Assembly: GCA_018056705.1 (NCBI GenBank)
Contig: JAGPFE010000002.1
Location: 90,469 to 154,468, forward strand
From: Candidatus Hydrogenedentota bacterium
Lineage (GTDB): Bacteria; Hydrogenedentota; Hydrogenedentia; Hydrogenedentales; CAITNO01
Direction of reading: 5' to 3'
Length of the DNA: 64,000 bases
The notes under the pieces are model-generated. The model had not been told where the DNA came from, ran no database searches, and was given only the letters and a program-made list of their open reading frames with translations. This document shows positions 10,166 through 19,321 of the stretch, piece by piece; positions within the stretch are counted from its first letter, which is position 1; each line of letters opens with the position of its first letter. The position numbers were made by a program, and so were the translations under genes.

Positions 10166-11314
10166 GTGGGCTGGCTGAACGAGGTAAGCCGATGTTTCCG
10201 GGAGGTGAACCTGGACCGTGACAGCGGCTTTATCGCCTGGACGGACCAGGTTTCCGCGGACCGCGTGCGTTACCTGCGATGGTGGAACTTCGCGGAGGCT
10301 TGGGGTGTCTTCGCGCTCATGATGATCGTGGTATGGTGTGACTACTGGCTTGATGGTCCCGTAATGTGGCGATTCCGCCTGGTACTGGGGATCCCGACCC
10401 TTGTGTGGGCCTTCGTGCTGTCGCCGCTGGTGCATTACCGCTGGGAACGCGACGTGTTTCTGCCTCCGCACCGGCGGACGCTCGGCTGGCGGTATTTTTA
10501 CTGGGAATGCCGCGGGCTGGGGGATCCCCTGGCCTATTACCTGCCCCGGGGTGGAGCGTTGCCGGCCATCGTCCGTTACTGGCGGGAAGTGCTGCTCGTC
10601 GTGGCGATGATGACCGCGCTGTACGTGTCGGCGGCGATTACCTTCAGCAGCGAAATTGACGCGCGGTATGCCGAGTGGTACCCCAGGTTTGGCGGCAAAG
10701 TGCCGTTCCTGATCGCGCTGATCCTGGCGCTGGACGCCCTTTGGCTGTTCGTGGGGATTCCCTTCATGGTCCGTCTGGACAATTTCCGGAATGCCCTGCG
10801 TTTCGTCGTGGCGTTCCTGCTGGGGGCTTTCGTGATGATTCTCGCGTTCAACCTTGTTTTCCAGGTGTTCCTGGAACCGTTCCGGGAGGCGCTGAAACCC
10901 TGGCACTTTTTCAACCTTCGTGGACCAACCGCCCGGGAACGGCTTGCGGTACTGGCTGATCCCCTCGCTATCGGCGGCCAGTGGGCGGGCTATGTCACCT
11001 GGGGATGGGTGCAGCAGTTCATCTTCACGTCCTATTTCGCCACGATGTTCGCCCGGGCGTTTCCCATCGAGCGGAGCCGGAGGGACCTGTTCAAGGCGTG
11101 CCTGTGCTCCGCCTTCGTGTTTGGCATGATTCACCTGCCCAACGCGTGGCTCATGCTGTTCACGTTCCTGGGTGGCCTGCTGGGCGGCGTGCTGTATTAC
11201 CAGATGACCAACCTGTTCGCCCTGGGTTTCTCGCATGGCTTCGCGGGATCCCTGCTGAACAAGTTGACGCCCATCAACTTCAGCGTGGGCCCGGACCAGA
11301 TGCCCCGGCGTTGA
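10166..11314 (+). CDS. CPBP-like polytopic membrane protein with QQ in place of the EE motif
   Basis: A 382-residue membrane protein with about eight hydrophobic segments. I prefer the GTG at 10166, which has GAGAGGAG about 7 bases upstream; a GTG at 10142 is less likely. The C-terminal third follows the CPBP (CAAX protease/bacteriocin-processing) layout: WVQQFIFTSYFATMFARAF, then FVFGMIHLPNAW, then FSHGFAGSLLN. Classical members have EExxxR in the first motif, supplying the catalytic glutamates; here both positions are Gln while the two histidine motifs remain. It may be a non-canonical or inactive relative. gpsA follows after 41 bp, so co-transcription is likely. Confidence 0.65.
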   Translation: MGWLNEVSRCFREVNLDRDSGFIAWTDQVSADRVRYLRWWNFAEAWGVFALMMIVVWCDYWLDGPVMWRFRLVLGIPTLVWAFVLSPLVHYRWERDVFLPPHRRTLGWRYFYWECRGLGDPLAYYLPRGGALPAIVRYWREVLLVVAMMTALYVSAAITFSSEIDARYAEWYPRFGGKVPFLIALILALDALWLFVGIPFMVRLDNFRNALRFVVAFLLGAFVMILAFNLVFQVFLEPFREALKPWHFFNLRGPTARERLAVLADPLAIGGQWAGYVTWGWVQQFIFTSYFATMFARAFPIERSRRDLFKACLCSAFVFGMIHLPNAWLMLFTFLGGLLGGVLYYQMTNLFALGFSHGFAGSLLNKLTPINFSVGPDQMPRR

Positions 11315-11355
11315 ACTGACAGGGTCCCAGGCATGACGGGAGGCCGGCACAAGGC

Positions 11356-12336
11356 ATGAGCAAGGTCCAGGTAATCGGTGGTGGCGCGTGGGGACTGGCC
11401 CTCGCGCGAAGGCTGGCCCTCAACGGGCATGAGGTCCAGTTATGGCGTCGACCTGGCCCGGCCCTGGACGTGTTGCGCGCCCAAAGGGAAGATGCCCGCC
11501 TGTTGCCCGGGGTTACCCTGCCCGAATCGGTCCTGCTTGTGGACGAGCCCTGTGCCGATCCCGAGTTCGTGGTATACGCTATCCCTTCCCGGGGGCTGCG
11601 CGAAGCGGCGGCGCAATGGGCTTTTCCCGTGCGGACCATCCGGGTCAGCGTGGTGAAAGGTCTCGAGCGAGAGACGCTCATGCGGATGAGTGAGGTTATC
11701 CTGGACGCCGCGCCCGGCGGTCCCGTGGCGGCATTGAGTGGACCCAGCCACGCCGAGGAAGTAGGGCGTGACCTGCCGGCGTCCGTGGTGGCGGCCTGTG
11801 GCCGGGAAGACGTGGCCGAGGCGGTGCAGCATCTTTTCTTCGCGCCGGTTTTCCGGGTGTATCGCAGTGAGGATCTTGTTGGCGTTGAACTGGGCGGGGC
11901 CCTGAAAAACGTGATGGCCATAGCGGCGGGGGTATGTGACGGGCTCGCCCTTGGCGACAGCGCGAAGGCCGGACTCATGACCAGGGGGCTCGCGGAAATG
12001 GTCCGGCTGGGTACGGCCTGCGGTGCCCATCCCATTACCTTCGCGGGGCTCAGCGGTGTGGGTGACCTGATCGTTACGTGTTCCAGCCGGCATTCCCGCA
12101 ACCGCGCGGTTGGCGAGGCCCTTGGGCAGGGGAAGTCGCTCGCGGAGATTCTGGCGGCATCCCCCAAGGTGGCCGAGGGCATCTACACCGCGCCGGCGGC
12201 CCGGACCCTGGCTGCCGCGCACAACGTCGAAATGCCGATTACAGACATGGTCTGCCGCCTGCTTGATGGAGCAATCAACCCCCGCCTGGCCATGGAAACC
12301 CTCCTGGAGCGATCGGCCAAGCCGGAACGTTCCTGA
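11356..12336 (+). CDS. gpsA: Glycerol-3-phosphate dehydrogenase [NAD(P)+]
   Basis: A 326-residue cytoplasmic enzyme that reduces dihydroxyacetone phosphate to sn-glycerol 3-phosphate for phospholipid synthesis. The N-terminal Rossmann fold begins VQVIGGGAWGLALARRLAL, with the GxGxxG-type loop at about residues 7-12. Family motifs follow in order: VSVVKGLERETL, ALSGPSHAEEVGRDLP, GVELGGALKNVMAIAAGVCD (carrying the catalytic lysine) and TFAGLSGVGDLIVTCSS. Length matches the family norm of about 330. It follows the CPBP-like gene closely and converges on the regulator at 12381. Confidence 0.95.
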   Translation: MSKVQVIGGGAWGLALARRLALNGHEVQLWRRPGPALDVLRAQREDARLLPGVTLPESVLLVDEPCADPEFVVYAIPSRGLREAAAQWAFPVRTIRVSVVKGLERETLMRMSEVILDAAPGGPVAALSGPSHAEEVGRDLPASVVAACGREDVAEAVQHLFFAPVFRVYRSEDLVGVELGGALKNVMAIAAGVCDGLALGDSAKAGLMTRGLAEMVRLGTACGAHPITFAGLSGVGDLIVTCSSRHSRNRAVGEALGQGKSLAEILAASPKVAEGIYTAPAARTLAAAHNVEMPITDMVCRLLDGAINPRLAMETLLERSAKPERS

Positions 12337-12380
12337 CGCGTTCGTAATCCCGATTCATTCCAGCACGGGCGGGACGCGTT

Positions 12381-12983
12381 TCAGGGACTGTTTCGGGGAC
12401 GGCGGACCCGCGCGTTGGGCATGTCGATCAGGGCCTTGACCCGGTTCCGGATTTCTTCAACCGGGAAAGGTTTCTTCAGGAAATCGTCGAACCCGAAATC
12501 GGACAGTTCGCGAATTTCGGCATCGTCGATGTATCCCGATATGCCCAGGATTCGCGTGTTCCGGGTTTCCGGCCGCAACTTGATCCGTTCGGCTACCATG
12601 CGACCGTCCATGTCGGACAGGTGGATGTCCAGGATCACCAGTTGCGGGTTGTGTTCGACCACCATCGCGCCCGCGTCAAACCCCGTGGAAGCGGTGATCA
12701 CCACGTAATTCTCGTCGTTGGCCAGGGCGGACGGGATAATGTCGAGATAGTAGGGGTCATCATCCACCACGAGGATCCGCTGTTCTCCCTCTTCCAGTCG
12801 GTCCAGGGGGATCCCATGGCTCAGCATGAATTTGCGCAGGCTCTGGTAGGGAATCCGCCGGTCACCGCCGGGTCCCAGCCGATAGCCATCGATCTGGCCC
12901 AGATCAAACCAGCGTGACACGGTATCGGCGGAAACACCACAGATTTCAGCGACTTCACCCGTCGTAAACACCCGGTTCTTCAT
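12381..12983 (-). CDS. Helix-turn-helix domain fused to a response-regulator receiver
   Basis: A 200-residue protein. Residues about 1-55 are a MerR/excisionase-type winged helix (FTTGEVAEICGVSADTVSRW, then RRIPYQSLRKFM). Residues about 68-190 are a CheY-like receiver domain with the acidic pair in RILVVDDDPYYLDI, the phospho-acceptor Asp in LVILDIHLSDMDGR, and the switch lysine in FDDFLKKPFPVEEI. The order is inverted relative to ordinary response regulators, which put the receiver first. It is likely a phosphorylation-controlled DNA-binding protein. No histidine kinase is adjacent. A consensus-like promoter and a palindrome lie just upstream. Confidence 0.9.
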   Translation of the reverse strand: MKNRVFTTGEVAEICGVSADTVSRWFDLGQIDGYRLGPGGDRRIPYQSLRKFMLSHGIPLDRLEEGEQRILVVDDDPYYLDIIPSALANDENYVVITASTGFDAGAMVVEHNPQLVILDIHLSDMDGRMVAERIKLRPETRNTRILGISGYIDDAEIRELSDFGFDDFLKKPFPVEEIRNRVKALIDMPNARVRRPRNSP

Positions 12984-13015
12984 ACGGCCATCCTTCCATG
13001 CCGATCCTTATCCCT

Positions 13016-13031
13016 GAATATCGGCATATTC
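13016..13031. promoter_or_regulatory. Palindrome GAATAT-N4-ATATTC, possible operator
   Basis: A perfect 6-bp inverted repeat separated by CGGC sits about 8-23 bases downstream of the predicted start of the HTH-receiver transcript. This is a position where a bound repressor would block transcription. Autoregulation by the gene it precedes is possible but inferred. Confidence 0.4.
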
Positions 13032-13045
13032 GGTATTTCCCGTGT

Positions 13046-13075
13046 ATACTACCACGATAATTCGGTTTTTGTCAA
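13046..13075 (-). promoter_or_regulatory. Sigma70-type promoter for the HTH-receiver gene
   Basis: Read on the minus strand, a perfect TTGACA (13075-13070) is followed after 18 bases by TAGTAT (13051-13046). This puts transcription start near 13039 and gives a leader of about 56 bases to the ATG at 12983. It is one of the best promoter matches in the window. Confidence 0.6.
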
Positions 13076-13095
13076 GTAAATTTTAGGTTTCCAGA

Positions 13096-13506
13096 TCAAA
13101 ACAGGTACTGCTGGGGATCCTCTTCCCGTGGTTGGGAAGCCTCGGTGGAAACCGGGTCTTCCGGGGAGGACGGAGAAACCTCCGCGTTTTCCGTCCTAGG
13201 CGGCGCCGCGTCCGGGGCGGACGCGGAAGATTCCCTTGGTGACTCCTGGCCGATGGCCCGTTGGCCCCGGCTACGGCGGGCCGGGCGCCTGGCGGGCGGA
13301 TTTTCCGGGGAAGGCGGGAAGGCCACCGAGCCGCCGCTACTCATCGCGGCAAGATCCTGCTCCAGCCACGCGCGCGTGGTGCGCCACGCCTTGCCGATCT
13401 TGAACGCCCGCAAACGGCGTTCCCGGAACATCTGGCGAACGGTCAGCGGCCTGACCTTTAGGATTTCCGCGACTTCTTCGACCGTGAGCATTTCGTCCAT
13501 GGCCAT
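13096..13506 (-). CDS. Excisionase-type helix-turn-helix protein
   Basis: A 136-residue protein. The ATG at 13506 has CAGGAATC just upstream; a longer open frame to 13611 is AT-rich and unlikely to be translated. Residues about 4-55 are a helix-turn-helix of the excisionase/MerR-like family (MLTVEEVAEILKVRPLTVRQ, RAFKIGKAWRTTRAWLEQ). The remaining 80 residues are a disordered Ser/Pro/Arg/Glu-rich tail (PPARRPARRSRGQRA, REEDPQQYLF). It is a probable small DNA-binding regulator or nucleoid-associated factor. No integrase is nearby, so a role in phage excision is not supported. Confidence 0.75.
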   Translation of the reverse strand: MAMDEMLTVEEVAEILKVRPLTVRQMFRERRLRAFKIGKAWRTTRAWLEQDLAAMSSGGSVAFPPSPENPPARRPARRSRGQRAIGQESPRESSASAPDAAPPRTENAEVSPSSPEDPVSTEASQPREEDPQQYLF

Positions 13507-13683
13507 GATTCCTGATTGTATAAGGGCAGGGGATGAGAGAATATGTGCTCCATTGTACGGAAACACACAAAAAGAAACAAACAAACAAAAGGAAATAACC
13601 TGGAGCACCAACTTCCGGGCGCCGCTCCGTTCGAGGTGGACAGGTTTTCACGGGAGGGAAAGATCACCTACGTGAAAAACCCG

Positions 13684-13692
13684 TGATATAAT
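13684..13692 (+). promoter_or_regulatory. Extended -10 promoter of the cobalamin-riboswitch transcript
   Basis: TGATATAAT is a consensus extended -10 (TGN-TATAAT). It lies just 5-10 bases before the first paired bases of the riboswitch, the expected distance to the transcription start. No good -35 is visible. Confidence 0.55.
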
Positions 13693-13696
13693 GACG

Positions 13697-13896
13697 GAGC
13701 CGGTCGCCGCGGTCTCAAGGGATCGCGGCGCTAAGAGGGAATCCGGTGCAAATCCGGAACTGCCCCGCAGCGGTAACCGGGAACGAAAGGCGCGATAACG
13801 CACTGGCGGCCCCCGTCGGGCGGCTGGGAAGCGGCGCCCGGTAGGCCTTCCGGGGATCTCCCCGGCCCGCCCGGAAGTCCGAAGACCTGCCGGCAG
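13697..13896 (+). ncRNA. Cobalamin (adenosylcobalamin/B12) riboswitch
   Basis: The conserved core elements appear in order: AAGAGGGAATCCGGTGCAAA, AACTGCCCCGCAGCGGTAAC, a GCACTGG block, and the B12 box GAAGTCCGAAGACCTGCC near 13873-13891. The outer stem pairs GCCGG near 13697 with CCGGC near 13889. The roughly 120 bases between aptamer and start codon can form a GGCC-GAAACA-GGCC hairpin followed by TTTTT (about 13950-13976) and a GC-rich hairpin just before the ribosome site. Either transcription or translation control is therefore possible. The regulated gene is the surface protein at 14016, not a recognisable B12 synthesis or BtuB gene. Confidence 0.93.
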
Positions 13897-14015
13897 GCAT
13901 ATCGCGCGGCAGCGCGCCTTCGCGGGAAGGTCAACGGCAAGGTCCCCCATGGGCCGAAACAGGCCGGTTTTTCCGTGAAGGCGCGTACGCGCGCCGTAGC
14001 GCGGGAGACGGAAAT

Positions 14016-16217
14016 ATGGCGGACCGGAGTCGTGGGAAGAGGTACCTGCCACCCGGCAGGCGGGGGAAAGCAGCATATGCTGTCTCGGTGCTGATCGGTG
14101 TGGCCCTGGCGACGTGGGCAGGATCGCCCCTCGCGTGGCCCCAGGTGCCCGGGGTGGACGATCCGTGGGCCGACAGCGTGGTGGCGTACAACGCGATCGA
14201 TGCCAACCCGGGGTTCAACGATCCCGCGCGAGCCGTGGGGAAACCCACGGGCGGGACCACGGGCGCTCCGGACAACACGGGGGTGCACAGCATTGGTCGG
14301 CCGGGGCCCGCGCCGGGCAGTTACATCCTCCTGAAATTCGACACGCCCGTGGAGGATGATCCCCGCAATCCCATGGGGCTGGACTGCATCGTCTACGGCA
14401 ACGCATTCTGGGTGGGTGGCAATCCCCTGCGGAAATGGGTGGAGCCGATGCTCATCGAGATCAGCGAGGACGTGAACGGGAACGGCCTGCCCGACGATCC
14501 GTGGTACGTGATCCCGGGTAGTCGAAACCTCCCGGCGTCAGTGCGGCCGGAAGGCATTCCGAATCCAGCGCCTCCCCTGGCGGGTAATGTGCTCAACCCG
14601 AACAGCGACGGCACGGAATACGACTGGGGCTACGGTGAACTCAATCCCACGCAGCAGGAATATCTCGACAACTACGTACGCCCGGATGATCCGTTCCGGG
14701 TCGGCCTGACGCCCCGGTCGGGTGGCGGGGACGCGTTTGACATCGCCTGGGCAGTGGACGCGAACGGTCAGCCAGCGGGCCTGACCCGGTTTCATTTCAT
14801 CCGGCTGTCGGCATTCATCGCCGGAGCCACGGGCATCGGTACCATCACCCCGGAAATCGACGCGGTAGCGGATGTCGCGCCGGACGTGGACACGGACGGT
14901 GATGGCATCCTGGACGAGTACGAAACGCGCTGGGCGGGGACCGATCCGAACCGTCCCGAGAGCACGGTGCTGGCCCTGGAAATTCCCGCGGAAGAAGGCG
15001 GGAGTCCCGCCGGGACCCTGCTGGGCGAGGCCACACGGGGGAACGGCGACCGGATCGCCCTGTATTCCCGGGGCCCGCGGAGCGGCATCCGGGCATTCAA
15101 TAGTACCGTGGATATCCTGGACGCGGCGGATCCCGCGCCATCGGTGCCCGTGACGGGACTGATCCGGAGCGGGGTGATCCGGGAGTTCCGGATGTCTATC
15201 GCGGACTGTGAAGCGGCGGGCATTCGGGATGCCGAGTTTACCGTGGCCTATAGTTCGGCCGACATCGCGGGCCTTGAGGAAACCGCTCTCCAACCGTTCC
15301 GGTACGATGGGACGGGCTGGAGCCAGGACGGTATCGGGAACCTGTCGCGGGATCCCGTGGGTAACACGTTGACCTTCACGAGCCGGTATCCCGGGGTGTT
15401 CACGCTGGCCTCGACCGCCGGTCCCGGAGACGTCGGTTCCTCCGCGCCGCCTCTTGTACTTACCGTGACCGGTACCGCGCGGGTCGGCAATCCCGGCACG
15501 TCCGTGGCCGTTACCTCGGGACCCGTGCTGGACGCCCAGATGCAGCCGGTGCCCGATGGTACGGTGTTTACCGTGGACGGTGACCTGCTGGCGGTGGAAA
15601 CGCCAGATGTCGACCCCGTGGCGCCTGGCACGCAGGTAGCGGTAGCCGGGGGAACCCTGACGGCGATGTTGCGAGGCGATACCCGGGCGGGAACGGCCCG
15701 GGTGAGGCTGGTTTCGCTGGATGGACTGATCGAAGGCGTGGTAGAAATACCGGTTTTACCTGGCGATCCAGCCGGTCCGGTAGATATCTACCTTTTGAAT
15801 CCGCCACCCCGCGCGCCCGGCCTGCTCTATTTCCAGAGTGATCCCATCCGGGACCCGTGGGGCAACACCCTTATCCCGGGTACCCGGGTGACCGTGGTGG
15901 TCGAGGGGGGCGCGGTGACGACGCCTGACGCGGACCCTGTCGCGCCGGGCCGGCAGGTCACGCTGTCTTCGGCGGGCATGGCGGCGTTCACCGTGGCCGT
16001 GGATCGGCCGGACGCGAAGGGGGGATTTCCCCTGGTTATCGCGCTCTACGCCGATCCGGCGGGAACCTCCCTGCTGGGCGAGGCCACGTGGACGGTGGAA
16101 ACGGAAGATAGCCTGCCCGTGAGCCCTGTCGCGGCGGCGCTGCTGGTTCCGGGACTGCTGACACCCGGGCTGTACCGTCTGTTCCGGCGGCGACCGCGCG
16201 TGGAGCGCCGTCCATGA
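14016..16217 (+). CDS. Secreted surface protein under B12-riboswitch control
   Basis: A 733-residue protein. The ATG at 14016 follows GGGAGACGG. A long basic N-terminus leads into a signal segment, [19 protein letters not shown]. Residues about 45-285 form a domain with [34 protein letters not shown] and [15 protein letters not shown], resembling cell-surface proteins encoded beside cobalamin uptake genes in other phyla. A thrombospondin-3-like calcium motif, [20 protein letters not shown], follows at about residues 288-310, then beta domains resembling bacterial Ig (Big-1) folds. The C-terminus is a hydrophobic helix plus [12 protein letters not shown], a likely sorting or anchor tail. The riboswitch suggests a role in capturing corrinoids. 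This is inference. Confidence 0.75.
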   Translation: MADRSRGKRYLPPGRRGKAAYAVSVLIGVALATWAGSPLAWPQVPGVDDPWADSVVAYNAIDANPGFNDPARAVGKPTGGTTGAPDNTGVHSIGRPGPAPGSYILLKFDTPVEDDPRNPMGLDCIVYGNAFWVGGNPLRKWVEPMLIEISEDVNGNGLPDDPWYVIPGSRNLPASVRPEGIPNPAPPLAGNVLNPNSDGTEYDWGYGELNPTQQEYLDNYVRPDDPFRVGLTPRSGGGDAFDIAWAVDANGQPAGLTRFHFIRLSAFIAGATGIGTITPEIDAVADVAPDVDTDGDGILDEYETRWAGTDPNRPESTVLALEIPAEEGGSPAGTLLGEATRGNGDRIALYSRGPRSGIRAFNSTVDILDAADPAPSVPVTGLIRSGVIREFRMSIADCEAAGIRDAEFTVAYSSADIAGLEETALQPFRYDGTGWSQDGIGNLSRDPVGNTLTFTSRYPGVFTLASTAGPGDVGSSAPPLVLTVTGTARVGNPGTSVAVTSGPVLDAQMQPVPDGTVFTVDGDLLAVETPDVDPVAPGTQVAVAGGTLTAMLRGDTRAGTARVRLVSLDGLIEGVVEIPVLPGDPAGPVDIYLLNPPPRAPGLLYFQSDPIRDPWGNTLIPGTRVTVVVEGGAVTTPDADPVAPGRQVTLSSAGMAAFTVAVDRPDAKGGFPLVIALYADPAGTSLLGEATWTVETEDSLPVSPVAAALLVPGLLTPGLYRLFRRRPRVERRP

Positions 16218-17146
16218 CCGGTTGCCTCCAACCACGGTTTCGCCCTAAAGGGTTCACGCTGATCGAACTCCTGGTGGTGATCGGCATCATCGGCATTCTG
16301 GCGGCCATCCTGTTGCCCGCCCTTGCCCGGGCCATGGCCCAGGGCCGATCCGTCCAGTGCGTGAACAACCTCCGCCAGTTGTACCTGGCTAACACGATGT
16401 ATGCCGCGGAACACGACGGGTACTACGTGCCGGCGGCGGCAGACCTGTACGATTTTCTCCTGCCGGGGGCGGATCCGGATCACTTCGGGGGACGGTTACG
16501 CTGGCATGGAACCCGGGAGACGCCGAACGACCGGTCGGCCTTCGATTTCCGCCGGGGCCCCCTGTATGAATACCTGCCCGATGGCCGGATCCGGGAGTGT
16601 CCCGAGTTCTTCGAATACGCTCGTCATGGCGAAGCGAATCACGTGTTCGAGGGCGGCACCGGGGGATATGGTTACAACATGGCCTACGTGGGATCCCGGC
16701 TGAGCGTGGAACCGGATCCCGTTCTGGCCTGCCGCCAGGGCATGCGGGACTTCGAGATCGCCCAGCCCGGGCAGACGGTGATGTTCGCCGACGCGGCCAT
16801 GCCCATGAACGGCCGGATCATCGAGTACAGTTTTATCGAACCACCTCGCCCGGTGTCCGTGGACCATCCACGCGGCATGCCCGGTGATGACGTGTACCTG
16901 TCACCAAGCCTGCACTTTCGGCATTACGGCCGGGTCAACGTGATTTGGTGCGATGGACACGTGTCCAGTGAACGATGGACGTGGGCTCCCGAAGAGAATG
17001 TGTACGGCGAACGCAACGCGTGGTGGATGGTGGGGTGGTTCGGGCCGGATACCAACCTGTACTTCGACTGCGCGCCGAAAGAGGTCTACGCCGCCCGGAT
17101 GACCGGGAACGGCCCCGTCACGGCCGTTCGTGTCGAGGCAAGGTGA
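16214..17146 (+). CDS. Type II secretion/type IV pilus-like pseudopilin (DUF1559/H-X9-DG type)
   Basis: A 310-residue protein whose ATG overlaps the upstream stop (ATGA). The prepilin signal is [20 protein letters not shown], with cleavage expected after the Gly and N-methylation of the Phe. The C-terminus contains [19 protein letters not shown], the H...DGH tail of the large pseudopilin family that is multiplied in Planctomycetes, Lentisphaerae and Hydrogenedentota-like genomes. Because it is translationally coupled to the riboswitch-controlled surface protein, it is probably also B12-regulated. It may form part of a pseudopilus or secreted assembly; its partners are not in the window. Confidence 0.9.
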   Translation: MTGCLQPRFRPKGFTLIELLVVIGIIGILAAILLPALARAMAQGRSVQCVNNLRQLYLANTMYAAEHDGYYVPAAADLYDFLLPGADPDHFGGRLRWHGTRETPNDRSAFDFRRGPLYEYLPDGRIRECPEFFEYARHGEANHVFEGGTGGYGYNMAYVGSRLSVEPDPVLACRQGMRDFEIAQPGQTVMFADAAMPMNGRIIEYSFIEPPRPVSVDHPRGMPGDDVYLSPSLHFRHYGRVNVIWCDGHVSSERWTWAPEENVYGERNAWWMVGWFGPDTNLYFDCAPKEVYAARMTGNGPVTAVRVEAR

Positions 17147-18344
17147 CCGCCGGCAGGGTGGAATAGCCCCGAATGGCCCGGCGGATTGCGTTGACCCGGT
17201 GCGCGCCCGCGGATGCGGAGGGGTCTGCCATGTTCCGTTTGGCGTAATACTGGCCGTAGTCCCGTTCGCCCAGCAGCACCTTGAGGGGGTCTATCGCCCG
17301 GCCGTTCCGCCGCACTTCAAAATGGAGGTGATCCCCGGTGCTGCGTCCCGTGGATCCCATCACGCCGATAGCGGTGCCCTTCGCTACCACATCTCCCCCG
17401 GACACGTGGATCTTCTCGCAGTGCCCGTAAAGCGTTTCGGTACCGTCCGCGTGGCGAAGGATCACGCTTTTGCCGTATCCTGGCAACCAGCCGCTGTGGG
17501 TCACCACGCCCGTGGCAAAGGCCTTAACCTCCGCGCCATTATCGGACGTCAGGTCAATCCCTTCGTGGAACGCCCCGCGTCCCGTGAAAGGATCCTTTCG
17601 GTATCCGAAATCGGATGTAACCGTGACGTTTCCGGACAACACCGCGGACCATGACGGGGGAGCACTGCGCAGGCCGGCCAGCGCGGTCCGGACGGGAGAT
17701 TCGGATGGTATCCCGTTGCCCGGTACGGCCCTGGCGGCGTTCCCGCGGACGGAGGCCGCGAGAGGCAGCGCGCGCGCGAGAGCCGCTTCCACGTCGCGCA
17801 GTTTACCGACCAGGGCTTTTAACGCGGGATCATCGCCGGGGGTTCCGGAAAGTGCGGGAGAAGAAGGGGGCACGGTAGCCATGGTCATGGCCATGGCCAC
17901 GGCGGCCCGGGTCACCGGGTACGCGGAGGGCAGTGTTGCCCGGGAAGGACCCAGTGCCGCGCCCGGAAGGGGAAGAGACCCGCTCCCCGAAGGAGGACGC
18001 TGGCCAGCAGAAAACAAGGGAGACAGGTCCAGTTTCTGACCCGGGAAGATCAGGTCAGGATTTTTCAACCCGTTGTGACGGGCGACGCGCTGGATAGCCT
18101 CGCCCACGTTTCCGCGCGCCAGGGACTCATGGTCGCCGGTTATTTTCAGGGTTCGCGTGACGATCTGGCTCAGGTTCTCACCCTTGCGGACCACGTGAAC
18201 GCGGGTGCCCAGGGTTTCCCGAAGCACCCCGGAAAACAGCGCCGGATCGGGGCGGGTCGCGGGGCCCGACGCTATTCCGTCCGGTTTTCTGCCCGGCGTT
18301 TCAGATGGCTGAACCTGCAGCGATGCGATGGCTTCCGGGTTCAC
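17118..18344 (-). CDS. LysM and M23-family peptidoglycan endopeptidase
   Basis: A 408-residue protein that starts at GTG 18344 with AAGGAG about 7 bases upstream. There is no obvious signal peptide. Residues about 47-112 are a LysM domain ([35 protein letters not shown]). A low-complexity linker follows. Residues about 240-365 are a lytic M23 domain with zinc ligands in HEGIDL (His260, Asp264) and HLHFE (His339, His341), plus [19 protein letters not shown] and [14 protein letters not shown]. It is likely a cell-wall DD- or LD-endopeptidase that must be exported by a non-Sec route or be mis-started. Its 3' end overlaps the pseudopilin gene by 29 bp, tail to tail. Confidence 0.9.
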   Translation of the reverse strand: MNPEAIASLQVQPSETPGRKPDGIASGPATRPDPALFSGVLRETLGTRVHVVRKGENLSQIVTRTLKITGDHESLARGNVGEAIQRVARHNGLKNPDLIFPGQKLDLSPLFSAGQRPPSGSGSLPLPGAALGPSRATLPSAYPVTRAAVAMAMTMATVPPSSPALSGTPGDDPALKALVGKLRDVEAALARALPLAASVRGNAARAVPGNGIPSESPVRTALAGLRSAPPSWSAVLSGNVTVTSDFGYRKDPFTGRGAFHEGIDLTSDNGAEVKAFATGVVTHSGWLPGYGKSVILRHADGTETLYGHCEKIHVSGGDVVAKGTAIGVMGSTGRSTGDHLHFEVRRNGRAIDPLKVLLGERDYGQYYAKRNMADPSASAGAHRVNAIRRAIRGYSTLPAVTLPRHERP

Positions 18345-18464
18345 GGGTGACTCCTTGCGCGGGCTGATATAGCAAAAGGAATGCCCGGACGTGAACCAGA
18401 AAAACCATAAAAAGTGATGGCTTCAGGTCGCGTAAGGCGGACAAACAGGGTGTAACGGGGAAAA

Positions 18465-18869
18465 TTATTCCTTCGGGGGGGCAGGTTCCGCCGGGGCGGG
18501 AGTCATGGAACGGGCCCTGTGGAACTCCCGGTACAACTGTTCCTGAAACTGGGGATCGCCCACGGTTTCCCGGTAAGCGTGCCGGTGATCCCGCAGGTAC
18601 TTTCGCAGGAGGCGAAAGAAATCCCGCACGCCCTCAATGGTCAGCACGCCGAAGAAGAGAAACAGGATGATCAGGGTAAAGGAAAATAACCGCACATCGT
18701 GACGAACCCGTCCCAGTACCGAACCCAACGCCAGCGCGACCGGCGCGGTCAGTAGCAGGTAAAAACTGACCGGCCGCCGCCGATGAGCCGCAACGAACCC
18801 GTCCCGCAGGTATTCCCATAAGGTCCGGGCCCGACGTGGCTCCGTGGATGCTGAGGCTGTTTCCGCCAC
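18465..18869 (-). CDS. Small membrane protein, function unknown
   Basis: A 134-residue protein with two hydrophobic segments, SFYLLLTAPVALALGSVLG and LFSFTLIILFLFFGVLTIEG. A charged C-terminal tail follows (DFFRLLRKYLRDHRHAYRET) and ends in a Pro/Ala-rich stretch. I do not recognise a family. It lies 9 bp downstream of the zinc-ribbon gene on the same strand, so the two are probably co-transcribed. Confidence 0.6.
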   Translation of the reverse strand: MAETASASTEPRRARTLWEYLRDGFVAAHRRRPVSFYLLLTAPVALALGSVLGRVRHDVRLFSFTLIILFLFFGVLTIEGVRDFFRLLRKYLRDHRHAYRETVGDPQFQEQLYREFHRARSMTPAPAEPAPPKE

Positions 18870-18878
18870 GCGTAATCC

Positions 18879-19103
18879 TTACAGGGGACACTGTCCCCCC
18901 TGGCAAGCGCAGGGGGAACTCGCTCCCACCGAACAGGGACCACAGACTGGATCGGTGGAGGAAGTGCTGAGGGCGGCAAAACGACTCATTTGTTTTTCGA
19001 GGCGTTCACTGCCACATTTGGGACATACCGGGGCACTTTCCCCACGTACCAGGATTTCCGTTTCCGCGCCGCAATCCTGACAGATAAACGTGAAAAGAGG
19101 CAT
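18879..19103 (-). CDS. FmdB-type zinc-ribbon protein
   Basis: A 74-residue protein. The ATG at 19103 has GGAAGG about 8 bases upstream; a longer frame to 19163 has no ribosome site. It begins MPLFTFICQDCGAETEILVR and continues CPKCGSERLEKQ. This is the two-CxxC zinc ribbon of the FmdB/CxxC_CxxC_SSSS regulatory family. The C-terminus carries an extra Cys-rich stretch (VCGPCSVG, CACQGGQC) typical of these proteins. Function is not established for the family; some members are annotated as regulators of amidase or formate genes. Confidence 0.85.
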   Translation of the reverse strand: MPLFTFICQDCGAETEILVRGESAPVCPKCGSERLEKQMSRFAALSTSSTDPVCGPCSVGASSPCACQGGQCPL

Positions 19104-19321
19104 AAACCACCTTCCGTCACTCTGAACGAACCCAACACATTCTCTCTCTTTCAATTTTAGCACGACCTGCCAAGATTCGCAAGTGCCCGGTTTTCTTACC
19201 GGTTGGATACATTTTTTTCTTGCAAAAATTGAGACGATACTATAAAATGGGAATGGCAGATTGGATGAAGAAGCGTAAAACGCGTGGGGAGTGGAAAAAC
19301 AAACCCGCCGGGAGCAGATGG

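Noticed and set aside
13096..13506. Excisionase-like HTH protein as evidence of a prophage or integrative element
   Set aside because: No integrase, attachment-site repeat or phage gene is nearby; such domains are common in stand-alone regulators.
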